Below, piece by piece: positions 17,761 through 25,474 of a DNA stretch of 64,000 nucleotides. This DNA is from Oceanospirillum sanctuarii (GTDB lineage: Bacteria > Pseudomonadota > Gammaproteobacteria > Pseudomonadales > Halomonadaceae), in assembly GCF_002150805.1 (NCBI RefSeq), contig NZ_MTBA01000004.1, positions 1,054,001 through 1,118,000 on the forward strand, given 5' to 3'. Within the stretch, counting starts at the first letter, position 1. Each line of letters starts with the position of its first letter. Made by a program: the position numbers and the translations under genes. Under the pieces are notes generated by a model. The model made no database searches, was not told the DNA's origin, and saw only the letters and a list, made by a program, of their open reading frames with translations.

Positions 17761-18819
17761 TTAATCAGCCGCTGTAAAGCGGCTGGTTGCGTTATAGGCT
17801 TCCTGACACGCCTCAGGCACCAGAGATTCCAGATTGAGAAAAGCATGCAGCATCTGCTCATAGCAAACACCCTCAACCTCGATTCCTGCCTCCACCAGCT
17901 TCCCGAAGAAATACCCCGCCTCATCCCTTAACGGGTCGTAGCCAGCATTGATCAGCAGCGTTTTAGGAAAGTGACCCGGTACTGGCATTTCAAGAGGAGA
18001 AATCGTCAGAGGATCAGCCTTACCTTGAAGATACTGCTCGAAATACCAGCGCATCCGCTCCTCAGTGAGAAAGTAACCTTCCGAAAACTGCTGTATCGAG
18101 TCCGCCAACATACGATAATCAAGGCTTGGATAGAGCAGAACCAGCGCTTTTGGATAGCCCCGCAGGATCTCCGGCTGCTGCAAGCAGAGAGTCGCCGCCA
18201 TGGCTGCACCACCGGAATCCCCCATCATCACAACCCGAATATTTGCAGGTAGCTCAAAGGTATCCAGCACTTCTGGCAGGCGCGCCATCAGCTCGGCAAC
18301 GCTTTCAATACCGGCAGGCCAGGGATGCTCAGGAGCCAACGGGTAATCCATCGCTAAAACCGCCTGCCCTGTGTTTTCAGCCAATCTGCGACAGATAGGA
18401 TCGTAAACCTCGATACTCCCTGCCATGTGGCCGCCACCATGAATAAAAAGCATCAGGGAATCAGGATTATCCACAGCCCGGTACAGCCTGAGCGGCAAGG
18501 GTAACTGAGGTCTTTCCGCCAGATCGTCCGGTTCAAGCACACTGTCGTCCATACGAAGAATCTCAGGCCCGGCCGGGACAAATCGTGCGGTAATACCCGC
18601 CAAAGCCTGACGGGCACTCTCAGGTGTCGCCGCTTTCTTTTCCGGTGGAAGGCTCGCCAGCAGGGCATTGAACTGCTGACGCCAGTTTTCCAGTGCCGGA
18701 TGAAGCGGTGATAAGGAACCCGGAGAGAAATCCGCCATGGGCGTGACAATAACCTCTGGAGCAGAGGCTACGGCTGATGGCTTGTCTGAAGGACTGCCTG
18801 ACGGTTTGTTTGAATACAT
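17761..18819 (-). CDS. Alpha/beta hydrolase, hormone-sensitive-lipase-type esterase
   Basis: The 352-residue protein has the oxyanion-hole motif LFIHGGGHMAGS (about residue 135), the nucleophile elbow MMGDSGGAAMA (Ser about 210), an Asp in NAGYDPLRDEAGYF and a His in MLHAFLNLES, together the catalytic triad of HSL-family carboxylesterases. No signal peptide is visible, so it should be cytoplasmic. An AGGGA site precedes the ATG at 18819. It starts 29 bases downstream of the GNAT gene stop on the same strand and may be co-transcribed. The natural ester is unknown. Confidence 0.85.
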   Translation of the reverse strand: MYSNKPSGSPSDKPSAVASAPEVIVTPMADFSPGSLSPLHPALENWRQQFNALLASLPPEKKAATPESARQALAGITARFVPAGPEILRMDDSVLEPDDLAERPQLPLPLRLYRAVDNPDSLMLFIHGGGHMAGSIEVYDPICRRLAENTGQAVLAMDYPLAPEHPWPAGIESVAELMARLPEVLDTFELPANIRVVMMGDSGGAAMAATLCLQQPEILRGYPKALVLLYPSLDYRMLADSIQQFSEGYFLTEERMRWYFEQYLQGKADPLTISPLEMPVPGHFPKTLLINAGYDPLRDEAGYFFGKLVEAGIEVEGVCYEQMLHAFLNLESLVPEACQEAYNATSRFTAAD

Positions 18820-18848
18820 CGTACATCCCTGTTTTCGCAGCTTAAGTG

Positions 18849-19418
18849 CTAATGGTTCACTGCAGGATAGCTGAATTCCAGCGCCTGAATACCACTTATT
18901 TCACGCCCCAATGCAAATACAGCCCCCAGCTTCTGCGCGAGCTTAATCGACGCTTTATTTTCGCTGTGAATCAGGCTGATTAGCGGGGTATCAGAATGGT
19001 GAACTCTCTGAAATGCCAATGCCGCTTCGGCCGCTTCAAAGGCATAACCTTGTCGCCAGTGACTACGGGTAATCATCCAGCCCAGCTCCATACCCGGCCA
19101 GCCTTCCGGCTGATAAAGCCCAACCCTGCCAATCACTTTGCCAGTGGCTTTTTCTTCAACCGCCCACAGCCCAAAACCTTTCAGCCACCAATGCCCCATC
19201 AGATAAGCCATGCTCTGCCAGGCCTGCTCCGGATTTAACGGCTGTCCTGCGCCGACATAACGCACAACCTCAGGATCGGTGACCATCGCCTGATAGGCAG
19301 CAAAATCTTCCTGTTGATAGCCTCTCATCATCAGGCGTTCTGTTTCCAGCACGGGAACCGAGCAGCCGGACTTAACAGCCGCAGAAAGTTGTTTTTCAGA
19401 GGTTTTATTGGCGCTCAT
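18849..19418 (-). CDS. GNAT-family N-acetyltransferase (RimJ/RimL-like)
   Basis: A 189-residue acyl-CoA transferase of the Acetyltransf_3 type. The opening LETERLMMRGYQQEDFAAY and the substrate-side WAVEEKATGKVIGRVGLYQP are typical, and the core ELGWMITRSHWRQGYAFEAAEAA holds the Arg/Gln-x-x-Gly-x-Ala acetyl-CoA pyrophosphate loop. ALIHSENKASIKLAQKLGA-type residues (SLIHSENKASIKLAQKLG) complete the fold. Such proteins modify amino termini or small molecules; the target here is unknown. It precedes the esterase gene on the same strand. Confidence 0.85.
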   Translation of the reverse strand: MSANKTSEKQLSAAVKSGCSVPVLETERLMMRGYQQEDFAAYQAMVTDPEVVRYVGAGQPLNPEQAWQSMAYLMGHWWLKGFGLWAVEEKATGKVIGRVGLYQPEGWPGMELGWMITRSHWRQGYAFEAAEAALAFQRVHHSDTPLISLIHSENKASIKLAQKLGAVFALGREISGIQALEFSYPAVNH

Positions 19419-19483
19419 CCGACCATCCTATTCCGTTTTCCTTTACAATCCGGTGAAGGACTACAGATCACAGGGCTATATCC

Positions 19484-20479
19484 ATGACCTCAAATTCCCT
19501 TCGCCATCGCTGTTTTCAGCTGCTTGATGGAGAGCAGGCTTTTAGCCTTAAAGGCAAGCTGATCAATGGCTTTATTATCGCACTGATCGTATTGAATGTG
19601 ACCGGCGTGATCATGGAAACCGTGCCTGAGATCGGCAAGGAGTACGCAAGCTACTTCTACGGCCTTGAGCTTTTCTCCGTCGCCGTATTCACCATTGAGT
19701 ATCTGGTGCGGGTCTGGATCAGCCCGGAGAACCCCAAATTTGGCCCGGGGTTTAAAGGCAAGCTGCGCTACATCTTCTCGCCGATCGCTCTGATCGACCT
19801 GATCGTGATTATTCCCTTCTACCTGTCACTCTTTATCAGCATCGACCTGCGCTATCTCAGACTGCTGCGCTTGCTGCGACTACTAAAGCTTTCACATTAC
19901 ATCCGCAGCATGGATATCTTCCTCAAGGTAGTAACTTCAGAGCTGGCCTCACTGGCATCTGCCGTTTTTGCGGTACTGGTGTTGGTAGTACTCGCCGCCT
20001 GTGTCATGTTTGCACTGGAACATCAGGCTCAGCCGGATGCCTTTAAGAGTGTGCTGGATGCGATCTGGTGGGCGGTAGTGACCATGACAACTGTGGGCTA
20101 CGGCGATATAACCCCCGTGACCGCAGGGGGTAAGATTCTGGCAATTCTGATTATGTTGCTTGGCGTAGGCACCGTTGCATTACCGGCTGGCATGCTGGCG
20201 GCACGTTTCTCGGAAGAGCTGCAGGACCGTAAATCAGCCATGACCGCCGAGGTTGTCAACGCACTGGAAGATGGCCATCTCAGTGATGCAGAAAAAGGGA
20301 TGCTGGCCCGGCTAAGCCAGAAATATGGAATATCGGAAGAAGATCTGAACCAGATTATTCACAATAAAACGCTGGAGCTGGGACATCAGATGCACTGCCC
20401 CCACTGCGGAAACAGCCTGTTTGATGCCCCGATTGACGGGCCAAAAAATATCAGCCCGGATCTGCCGAAAGAGCCTTAA
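19484..20479 (+). CDS. Voltage-gated-type potassium channel (six-helix ion transporter)
   Basis: The 331-residue protein has a six-transmembrane layout with an S4-like helix carrying regularly spaced arginines (RYLRLLRLLRLLKL, about residues 122-136). The pore loop WWAVVTMTTVGYGDITP carries the K+ selectivity filter TVGYGD at 203-208. The cytoplasmic C-terminus (about 245-331) is short and has a CPHCG motif, a possible half zinc site, instead of a TrkA-N domain. It diverges from the acetyltransferase gene. Family knowledge supports K+ conductance in the inner membrane; gating is not deducible. Confidence 0.9.
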   Translation: MTSNSLRHRCFQLLDGEQAFSLKGKLINGFIIALIVLNVTGVIMETVPEIGKEYASYFYGLELFSVAVFTIEYLVRVWISPENPKFGPGFKGKLRYIFSPIALIDLIVIIPFYLSLFISIDLRYLRLLRLLRLLKLSHYIRSMDIFLKVVTSELASLASAVFAVLVLVVLAACVMFALEHQAQPDAFKSVLDAIWWAVVTMTTVGYGDITPVTAGGKILAILIMLLGVGTVALPAGMLAARFSEELQDRKSAMTAEVVNALEDGHLSDAEKGMLARLSQKYGISEEDLNQIIHNKTLELGHQMHCPHCGNSLFDAPIDGPKNISPDLPKEP

Positions 20480-20578
20480 GATTTTTGCATCAAAAGCCTA
20501 AGGCTAAAAATCAAAAGACAAAGCATGAGAGAGGCATTTAGCCTCTCTGCACCTTTCTGGAAGTCTCTGTTAGCCCTA

Positions 20579-21523
20579 TCAATCCGGCATCAATGGAGAG
20601 ACAAATCCGGAAGGCTTCACCGTCAGCACCGAACACTTCAGCGCCCCCAGAACACTTTCAGCAGTGTTACCAATCACAATGCCTTTCAGACCGCTACGGG
20701 CAAGGGTTCCCATAATCACCAGATCCACATCCAGCTGCTCAGCCATCTCTGTCAGTTTTTTGGCTGGTAAACCCTGAACCAGATGCGTTACCGGAGCAAT
20801 ATAGTCGTAGGACTCTTTCCCCACCTTGCGCTCCAGAGCTTGCTTCAGGTCTGACATCCCCTTCTGCTTACGTTCATACTCTGCGGTTTCCAGCGTTCGA
20901 CGGAATGCTTCCGGCTCTTCAGACCAGATACTGAGCATGCCCGCTTCCAGAGACTCATAAACAGACACCAGATGCAGATCTGCAGACTCTGAACTTGCCA
21001 GCGACAAGCCCAGCTCAGCCAGCGTCTGATTCAGTTCGACATTCTCCGGATGCTCGGTGTGATCGAAATCCAGCGCTACCATAATGTTTTTCAGCGGCTT
21101 AGGCGCGCCCGGCTTAAACAACCAGACAGGACAAGGGCATTTACGCAGCAGGTGGTTATCATCACTGCCCATCAGACGATCCATCCAGTCCGGATCTTCC
21201 GCCTCTTTCAGCACCAGATCAAAACCTTCCCGTACAACCGCGCTCACCGCCTCAATCACAGGCTTACCCGGACAAAGCAGAATAGGCAAAGCCTCAATTT
21301 GCTTCACCAGCGCTGGTGAAGTCTCCAGCTGAGACAGCAGTCGCTGGCGAACCTTCTGCTCAGGATTATCCTGCTCTGCAGCCAGAGCACTCACAGCCCC
21401 CGGAAGCATGACCTGAAGTGTCAATGAAGCACTGCTCTGCTCCGCAATCTGAAGAGCTTTTTTCAGCAGATCCTCAGCGCCATCTAACTGAATAAGGCAG
21501 AGAATTTTATTAAAGCGTTTCAT
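20579..21523 (-). CDS. Tandem universal stress protein (UspE-like)
   Basis: The 314-residue protein carries two Usp domains. The C-terminal one keeps the ATP-binding signature (MGTLARSGLKGIVIGNTAESVLGALKCSVLTVKP). The N-terminal one ends LLRKCPCPVWLFKPG and looks degenerate in the nucleotide loop. The start is placed at the third of three consecutive ATG codons (21523, MKRFNKILCL) because AAGGA lies six bases upstream of it. It is the last gene of the DUF1538/PII-like/CBS/Usp operon, 86 bases after the CBS gene. In this setting the Usp may act as a nucleotide-responsive partner of the membrane protein (inference). Confidence 0.88.
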   Translation of the reverse strand: MKRFNKILCLIQLDGAEDLLKKALQIAEQSSASLTLQVMLPGAVSALAAEQDNPEQKVRQRLLSQLETSPALVKQIEALPILLCPGKPVIEAVSAVVREGFDLVLKEAEDPDWMDRLMGSDDNHLLRKCPCPVWLFKPGAPKPLKNIMVALDFDHTEHPENVELNQTLAELGLSLASSESADLHLVSVYESLEAGMLSIWSEEPEAFRRTLETAEYERKQKGMSDLKQALERKVGKESYDYIAPVTHLVQGLPAKKLTEMAEQLDVDLVIMGTLARSGLKGIVIGNTAESVLGALKCSVLTVKPSGFVSPLMPD

Positions 21524-21609
21524 CATCATTCCTTTCATATTTATCAGGGGAAGGAGGAGCAACCACTGTCATCACCTCGCCCTCAAACTAAAACCGGCGA
21601 TCAATCCGG

Positions 21610-21999
21610 TCAGTCAATTTGCTGGAGCACGGCTTCCATAATGTCGTTCATCGTCACAATGCCTCTCAGGTCATTGTTAGACACCACCAGCAAGCGTTTT
21701 ACTTTCGACTGCACCATTAAAGTTGCTGCATGTCGCACCGCTAAATCCTCACCCACAGTGATCACAGGCTTCGCACAAATATCGTAGACATTCAGCAGGT
21801 CAATATCGCCTTCTTCAGCGATCACCGTTTTCAGGATATTGGTATAGGTGATCAGCCCCCACGCGTCATGGTCAGAGTTTTTATCCACCACCAGAGACTT
21901 AATCTTGTGCTTTTTCATCAGGCGCAAAGCTTCCCTTAGCTTTGCGAACGGGCTGATGGTCACCGCATTTTCAACCATCACATCTTTTACAATTCGCAT
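21610..21999 (-). CDS. Stand-alone CBS-domain pair protein
   Basis: A 129-residue protein made only of two CBS motifs (Bateman module): VKDVMVENAVTISPFAKLREAL and a second repeat starting CAKPVITVGEDLAVRHAATL, ending LRGIVTMNDIMEAV. Such pairs bind adenosyl nucleotides. The ATG at 21999 is taken because AAGGAG lies six bases upstream; an adjacent GTG codon lies just before it. It is third in the operon, 42 bases after the PII-like gene. Confidence 0.88.
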   Translation of the reverse strand: MRIVKDVMVENAVTISPFAKLREALRLMKKHKIKSLVVDKNSDHDAWGLITYTNILKTVIAEEGDIDLLNVYDICAKPVITVGEDLAVRHAATLMVQSKVKRLLVVSNNDLRGIVTMNDIMEAVLQQID

Positions 22000-22041
22000 C
22001 ACCTGCTCCTTAAATTCACCGGAATCTTCGGCTTATGCTGC

Positions 22042-22392
22042 TTACAGGGCATCTTTAAGATGCGCTTCAAACTTCTCAAACTGATTAGCATCAATCCCGC
22101 CCAGATGTTCCAGCGGCACGATAAAAACCAACCCTTTAGAACCGCTGCTATCGGGAGCAACCAGAGCCTTAATCGCTTTCAGAATCTGCAGCGCCAGGCT
22201 CTTCTCCAGCACCATCAGCAATACGGTCTGACTACCATCGTAGCTAAGGCCGAAAAAGGTCTTTTTCGCTTCATTGCTGATTCCCCGACCATTCAGCACC
22301 GTAATGCCTCCGGCACCCAGCTCCTTAGCGGTATCGATTGCCGACTGTTCCATGTCCTCAGGAACAATCGCGACAAGGGCAGAAAATTTCAT
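22042..22392 (-). CDS. PII-like signalling protein
   Basis: The 116-residue protein has the PII trimer fold pattern: an opening beta strand MKFSALVAIVP, then GAGGITVLNGRGISNEAKKT (the B-strand and base of the T-loop) and TVLLMVLEKSLALQILKAI (second alpha-beta unit). The T-loop is much shorter than in GlnB/GlnK and lacks the uridylylated Tyr, so it is a PII-like protein, not a classical nitrogen regulator. It overlaps the end of the DUF1538 gene by four bases (ATGA), implying translational coupling and a direct partnership, as PII-like proteins often sit beside the membrane protein they control. Confidence 0.82.
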   Translation of the reverse strand: MKFSALVAIVPEDMEQSAIDTAKELGAGGITVLNGRGISNEAKKTFFGLSYDGSQTVLLMVLEKSLALQILKAIKALVAPDSSGSKGLVFIVPLEHLGGIDANQFEKFEAHLKDAL

Positions 22393-23885
22393 AACGTCAC
22401 CTTTTGATGTTTTGCCAGCAACTGGCTGATGATCGCATACAGCATAACGGAGATAATCGGAAAGACAGATGCGAAGGCGATCAGGCCAAATCCATCAATC
22501 AGCACGTTACGCCCTTCAATATGAGTCGCAAGCCCGATACCCAACGCCGTTACCAGCGGCACGGTCACTTCCGAGGTTGTCACCCCGCCTAAATCATAGG
22601 CCAGCGGCACGATAAACTTCGGCGTGATCAGAGTTAGCACAATAACCACTGCGTAGCCCGCCATAATGTAATGGTGCATCGAATCGCCAGCGATAATTCT
22701 GTGCACGCCCACGGTAATACCCACGGCAACGCCCAGAGCAACCAGAATCCGGATTACACTGCCTTTCAGACGACCTGCTGCAGCTTCTTCTGCCTGCCTA
22801 CCAATCGCCAGCAGCGCAGGCTCAGCCATTGTGGTCGCAAAGCCAATGGCAAAAGCAAACAGATAAACAAAGCCTATCTTATCCAGACCGATCAGCTGTT
22901 CTGCCATCCTGGTGCCAATGGGAAATAGCCCCATTTTCAAACCGACAACAAATGCGTACAGCCCCAGAATCACCAGCAGAAAGCCGAAGATGATGCGTCT
23001 GGGATCTGCCAGCGGACGACGCAGTACCAGATACTGGAAAAAGAGAATCGTCAGAATAATCGGCAGCACATCCCGAACCATCGTCATCAGGTCGAGCAGC
23101 ACTTTTAAGACTGGCGAGACCGTATCTCCGGCAGAACCGGTCTCCGAATCCAGTTCAAGCCCTGAGGTTACGTCTGGTGTCGAGTAGACATAAATGCCAT
23201 AAAGCTGAACACTCACCATGGGGACCATCACCGCCAGTGCCACCAGACCAAAACCATCCTGCAGCGGATTTCGGCCACGAATCGATGCTGCGAGACCTAT
23301 CCCCATCGCCGCAACTAAAGGCACCGTCACAATATTGGTAGTGACACCGCCGGAGTCATAAGCCAGACCAACAATCTCACCGGGGGCAAAGTAGGTCACC
23401 AGAACAACCAGTACGTAGCCGGGAATAATGATCCAGTGCAACGGCAGCCCTGCGATGATGCGGAATACCCCCAAAGCCATCACAACACCAACTGAAAGTG
23501 CGACCAACAAGCGCAGTGTCAGACCATCAATACGACCGTTACTGATCTCCTCTGCCTGCTTAGCCACCGCAATCAGTGCAGGTTCAGCCACCACCGCCGA
23601 AAAACCAATGGCAAAACCGAAACAGGTCAGTAATAGCGCAGAACCCCGTTCAGCAAACTGGTTAGACAGGCGCTTACCCACCGGAAAAATACTGAATTCA
23701 AGCCCCTGCAGAAATAAGGCAACACCGGCTGCAACAATCAACAGCCCAACCAGAATACTGCCTGCGTTTTCAGGGATCTGTTGCAGAATCAAAAACTGGA
23801 AACAAGCTACCACCAGAAGAATCGGTGCCAGATTGCGTAATGCATGAATAAATGCGGACTGAAAATCTTTAAGATAGGCCTGCAT
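22389..23885 (-). CDS. Duplicated DUF1538 integral membrane protein
   Basis: A 498-residue polytopic inner-membrane protein formed by two homologous halves. Each half carries the same ordered motifs: VAEPALIAVAKQAEE and MAEPALLAIGRQAEE; FRIIAGLPLHW and HRIIAGDSMHH; YDSGGVTTNIVTVPLV and YDLGGVTTSEVTVPLV; GRNPLQDGFGLVA and GRNVLIDGFGLIA. The conserved Glu-Pro-Ala, Gly-Gly-Val-Thr-Thr and Asp-Gly-Phe-Gly motifs inside helices suggest a transporter-like core, but the family has no assigned function. The ATG at 23885 (MQAYLKDF) is the plausible start although the frame stays open 56 codons upstream; that extension is not membrane-like. It heads an operon with PII-like, CBS and Usp genes. Confidence 0.82.
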   Translation of the reverse strand: MQAYLKDFQSAFIHALRNLAPILLVVACFQFLILQQIPENAGSILVGLLIVAAGVALFLQGLEFSIFPVGKRLSNQFAERGSALLLTCFGFAIGFSAVVAEPALIAVAKQAEEISNGRIDGLTLRLLVALSVGVVMALGVFRIIAGLPLHWIIIPGYVLVVLVTYFAPGEIVGLAYDSGGVTTNIVTVPLVAAMGIGLAASIRGRNPLQDGFGLVALAVMVPMVSVQLYGIYVYSTPDVTSGLELDSETGSAGDTVSPVLKVLLDLMTMVRDVLPIILTILFFQYLVLRRPLADPRRIIFGFLLVILGLYAFVVGLKMGLFPIGTRMAEQLIGLDKIGFVYLFAFAIGFATTMAEPALLAIGRQAEEAAAGRLKGSVIRILVALGVAVGITVGVHRIIAGDSMHHYIMAGYAVVIVLTLITPKFIVPLAYDLGGVTTSEVTVPLVTALGIGLATHIEGRNVLIDGFGLIAFASVFPIISVMLYAIISQLLAKHQKVTL

Positions 23886-24085
23886 ACCATCTGATCCAAA
23901 AACAGTGCTTGGTCTTTCCTGCCAGCACCGCATCGAACCGAAGCAGCTTGTGGCAAACATTGAGCTGTTAAACATCTCTGTTTGCAGAAAGTTCGGAAAA
24001 GACCGGATCAGGGTGTATCGTTGCAAGAAAATATGACACAGATCAAAATACAACCCTGGATCAGTTCCAACACTCAGGAGGCAAA

Positions 24086-24964
24086 GTGCCCGTGACGGCT
24101 CAGGCAGCGCACTGCTATATCGGTTTATCTCAGTGGAATCACAAACACTGGCAACAGGGGCCTTTGGCCGGTGGTGGTCAGTTATCTACCTTGAGCCGAT
24201 ACAGTCGTTACTTCTCCTCCGTTGAAGGCAACACCAGCTTCTACGGGTTACCGGAAGCTCAGACCGTGCGAGACTGGTACAGCCAGACACCGGAGCATTT
24301 CCGCTTCTGTTTTAAACTGCCGCGTTCCATTACCCACGACCGCTTGTTGCAGGTGCCCCATGAAGAACTGATGGCTGCGCTGGAACGTTTTGCCCTGCTA
24401 CGGGAAAAGCTCGGCATGATCTTTCTGCAGCTGCCGGATGCCTTCGGGCCGCAGCACTTCGGTATCTTGCAGCAGTTTATCGAAAGCCTGCCCAAGGAGA
24501 TGAACTTCAGTCTTGAGGTGCGCCACCGGGGCTTCTTTAATAAAGATGACACCGAGCGTCAGCTTAATGCTTTGCTGATGGAACACGGCATTAACCGGAT
24601 TCAGTTTGATACCCGGGCGCTATTTAAGAACCCCGCGGATGATGAAGATACGCTGGAAGCGTTAAAAGCCAAACCCAACCTGCCGTTGCATGTGATCGCC
24701 ACCGGACAGAATCCTATGGTGCGTTTTATCACCGCCAAAGACTGGCAGGGAACCCTGCATTATCTGGAACCCTGGATCACTAAAATTGCCCAGTGGATCA
24801 GGGAAGGGCGCACGCCCTATATGTTCCTGCACACACCCAGCAACAGCCATGCACCGGAAGTGGCGGCGTATTTTGCCGAGCAACTGAATCAGACCATCCC
24901 CGACGCAGCCCTCTTCAGTCACTGGCCGCAAGCACCGGAACAGCTGCAGGAATCCCTGTTTTAG
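24086..24964 (+). CDS. DUF72 (YecE-like) TIM-barrel protein
   Basis: The 292-residue protein shows the DUF72 pattern: YIGLSQWNHKHWQ near the N-terminus, VEGNTSFYGLPEAQTVRDWY, FRFCFKLPRSITHDRLL, GMIFLQLPDAFGP, LEVRHRGFF and the C-terminal YMFLHTPSNSHAPEVAAYFA. The family is thought to be a TIM barrel; no reaction is firmly established. A GTG at 24086 is used with AGGAGG four bases upstream (a second GTG two codons later is also possible). It diverges from the DUF1538 operon. Confidence 0.88.
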   Translation: MPVTAQAAHCYIGLSQWNHKHWQQGPLAGGGQLSTLSRYSRYFSSVEGNTSFYGLPEAQTVRDWYSQTPEHFRFCFKLPRSITHDRLLQVPHEELMAALERFALLREKLGMIFLQLPDAFGPQHFGILQQFIESLPKEMNFSLEVRHRGFFNKDDTERQLNALLMEHGINRIQFDTRALFKNPADDEDTLEALKAKPNLPLHVIATGQNPMVRFITAKDWQGTLHYLEPWITKIAQWIREGRTPYMFLHTPSNSHAPEVAAYFAEQLNQTIPDAALFSHWPQAPEQLQESLF

Positions 24965-25059
24965 TAGATGTGATTCTGATTATAACTTTCAGCCAGTCTG
25001 GTACCTTTTACCTCTATGGGATAATTATCATCCCTAAAAGAAATCACAGAGGTAGCTTA

Positions 25060-25407
25060 ATGAAAAGCTTCGGTACAACTTTGACCATCGAAATCACAGG
25101 TCCAACAGCAACCGGAAAAAGAGACTTGCTAGAAAGAATTAGATTGAAGGCTTTGAACAAGGGGCTAACCTGCAAGACTCATTCATCTCTATCTCGCCTT
25201 GAACAGATTGATATTCAAAAAATAAAAGATCAGTGGCATGACACCGGTGTTGATATTGGCATCATTACCATGGACACCCCAGATCAACCTTTCAAAATCG
25301 AGCTGTCGCTGCCTCCAGAGTACAAAAAAGTTAAGCCTTTTGGGCATTTCCTTGGAGAGCTTCTATCAGACAACTTAGAAGCAGCAGAGACAGACTGTTT
25401 CCTGTAA
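25060..25407 (+). CDS. Orphan small protein with a degenerate P-loop-like motif
   Basis: A 115-residue protein that I do not recognise. It starts MKSFGTTLTIEITGPTATGKR; the GPTATGKR stretch resembles a Walker A loop but has Arg where Ser or Thr is expected. Later segments (GVDIGIITMDTPDQPFKIEL and PFGHFLGELLSDNLEAAET) have no family I can name. AGAGGT lies about seven bases before the ATG, and the stop is followed within about ten bases by a bidirectional terminator, so it is a plausible expressed gene. Its codons are more AT-rich than its neighbours, which suggests transfer from elsewhere. A longer frame starting at 24793 overlaps the DUF72 gene and is not supported. Confidence 0.6.
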   Translation: MKSFGTTLTIEITGPTATGKRDLLERIRLKALNKGLTCKTHSSLSRLEQIDIQKIKDQWHDTGVDIGIITMDTPDQPFKIELSLPPEYKKVKPFGHFLGELLSDNLEAAETDCFL

Positions 25408-25418
25408 ACCCAAAACGC

Positions 25419-25446
25419 AAAAAAGGCAGCCGAAGCTGCCTTTTTT
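25419..25446. terminator. Bidirectional terminator between the orphan gene and purL
   Basis: Six A, GGCAGC, loop CGAA, GCTGCC and six T form a symmetric terminator for the plus-strand orphan gene and the minus-strand purL. Confidence 0.88.
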
Positions 25447-25474
25447 GTACCTTTCAGATAAGTCGCTTATCCGA

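Noticed and set aside
24793-25059. N-terminal extension of the orphan gene at 25060
   Set aside because: The extension overlaps the end of the DUF72 gene in another frame; the ATG at 25060 has its own ribosome-binding site.
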